DNA of 64,000 bases from Thalassovita autumnalis (GTDB lineage Bacteria; Pseudomonadota; Alphaproteobacteria; Rhodobacterales; Rhodobacteraceae), in NCBI RefSeq assembly GCF_001458255.1, contig NZ_CYSB01000039.1:124001-188000 (forward strand), written 5' to 3'. This document shows positions 63,653-64,000 of this stretch, piece after piece (within the stretch, counting starts at the first letter, position 1; each line of letters starts with the position of its first letter). A program made the position numbers and the translations under genes. The notes beneath the pieces are model-generated. The model saw only the letters and a program-made list of their open reading frames with translations. It searched no databases and was not told the origin of the DNA.

Positions 63653-64000
63653 ATGCAATCACTGAACCTTGACCCCAACGGCCTTTGGCTGGGTCGAATT
63701 GAGCGCCCCGGTGTTGGCCCCTGCGTCGTGACCCTGCGCGAGGGTGTAGTCACCGATATCACCAGCAAAGCCGCCCCAACCGTGCGCGACATTCTGGAAA
63801 TGGACGATGCGGTCAGTTATCTGCGCAATGCCCCGGGCAAAGCGGTGGCGCCGCATGATGGGCAATTTGCTTGGCTGGCGCCCTGCGATCTGCAGGCGGT
63901 AAAGGCCTGCGGCGTCACCTTCGCGGGCTCCATGGTGGAACGGGTGATCGAAGAACAGGCCGCAGGCGATCCTGCCAAGGCAGACGCTATTCGTGGCCGC
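63653..64000 (+). CDS. FAH-family hydrolase, 5' part (cut by window edge)
   Basis: The first 116 codons of a gene that runs off the right edge. The translation ends ACGVTFAGSMVERVIEEQAAG and DPAKADAIRGR, typical for fumarylacetoacetate-hydrolase-like enzymes of sugar-acid pathways. In the L-fucose route this family cleaves 2,4-diketo-3-deoxy-L-fuconate to pyruvate and lactate. It starts 4 nt after the lactonase gene, so it is part of the same operon. The catalytic region is outside the window. Confidence 0.82.
   Translation, partial: MQSLNLDPNGLWLGRIERPGVGPCVVTLREGVVTDITSKAAPTVRDILEMDDAVSYLRNAPGKAVAPHDGQFAWLAPCDLQAVKACGVTFAGSMVERVIEEQAAGDPAKADAIRGR

Overview
The window looks like chromosomal DNA of a marine alphaproteobacterium of the Roseobacter group (Rhodobacteraceae). 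The evidence is high GC, a BioR-controlled biotin locus, an alphaproteobacterial serC-serA locus with a structured leader, several Hint-domain secreted proteins, a giant LEPR-motif RTX-like protein and the NnrU, DUF1801 and TrhO families. The genus cannot be fixed from the sequence alone. I saw no tRNA, rRNA, CRISPR array, insertion sequence or prophage.

Layout. 1-5.9 kb: rlmN, a small unknown gene, a LOG-family protein, then bioR-bioY-bioB with four BioR-type operators, and dapD. 6-11.8 kb: two choice-of-anchor-L/Hint proteins, a third Hint-like protein that seems catalytically dead, a YHYH-domain secreted protein and a small unknown gene. 12-21.3 kb: dapE with a GNAT and a DUF2064 gene, rnr, a LysR/quinone-reductase divergent pair, a lytic transglycosylase, and an FMN riboswitch before a type II lumazine synthase gene. 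21.3-34.5 kb: a TSUP transporter, serB divergent from serC-serA, a phosphatase, a thiolase, trhO, an Hsp70-like gene, and pncA/pncB for NAD salvage around a secreted unknown protein, then nnrU.

34.5-55 kb is the most unusual part: a tightly packed minus-strand block, read from 54,972 to 34,497. It encodes a TolC-like lipoprotein, a HlyD-like adaptor, a small Omp85-like beta-barrel without POTRA domains, a 4,329-residue LEPR/RTX-like surface protein, a DUF3467 protein, a membrane adaptor with a large cytosolic N-terminus, and an M50-type membrane metalloprotease fused to an adaptor-like C-terminus. No ABC ATPase is present, so the block may be a dedicated export and assembly system for the giant protein that differs from a standard type I system.

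55.3-64 kb is a sugar catabolic locus: an RbsABC-type importer and a UxaA/GarD-type dehydratase face a GntR regulator followed by an aldo/keto reductase, FucU-type mutarotase, amidohydrolase/lactonase and the start of an FAH-family hydrolase. Together these match a non-phosphorylating L-fucose-type (6-deoxysugar) pathway, with the dehydratase family as the odd member.
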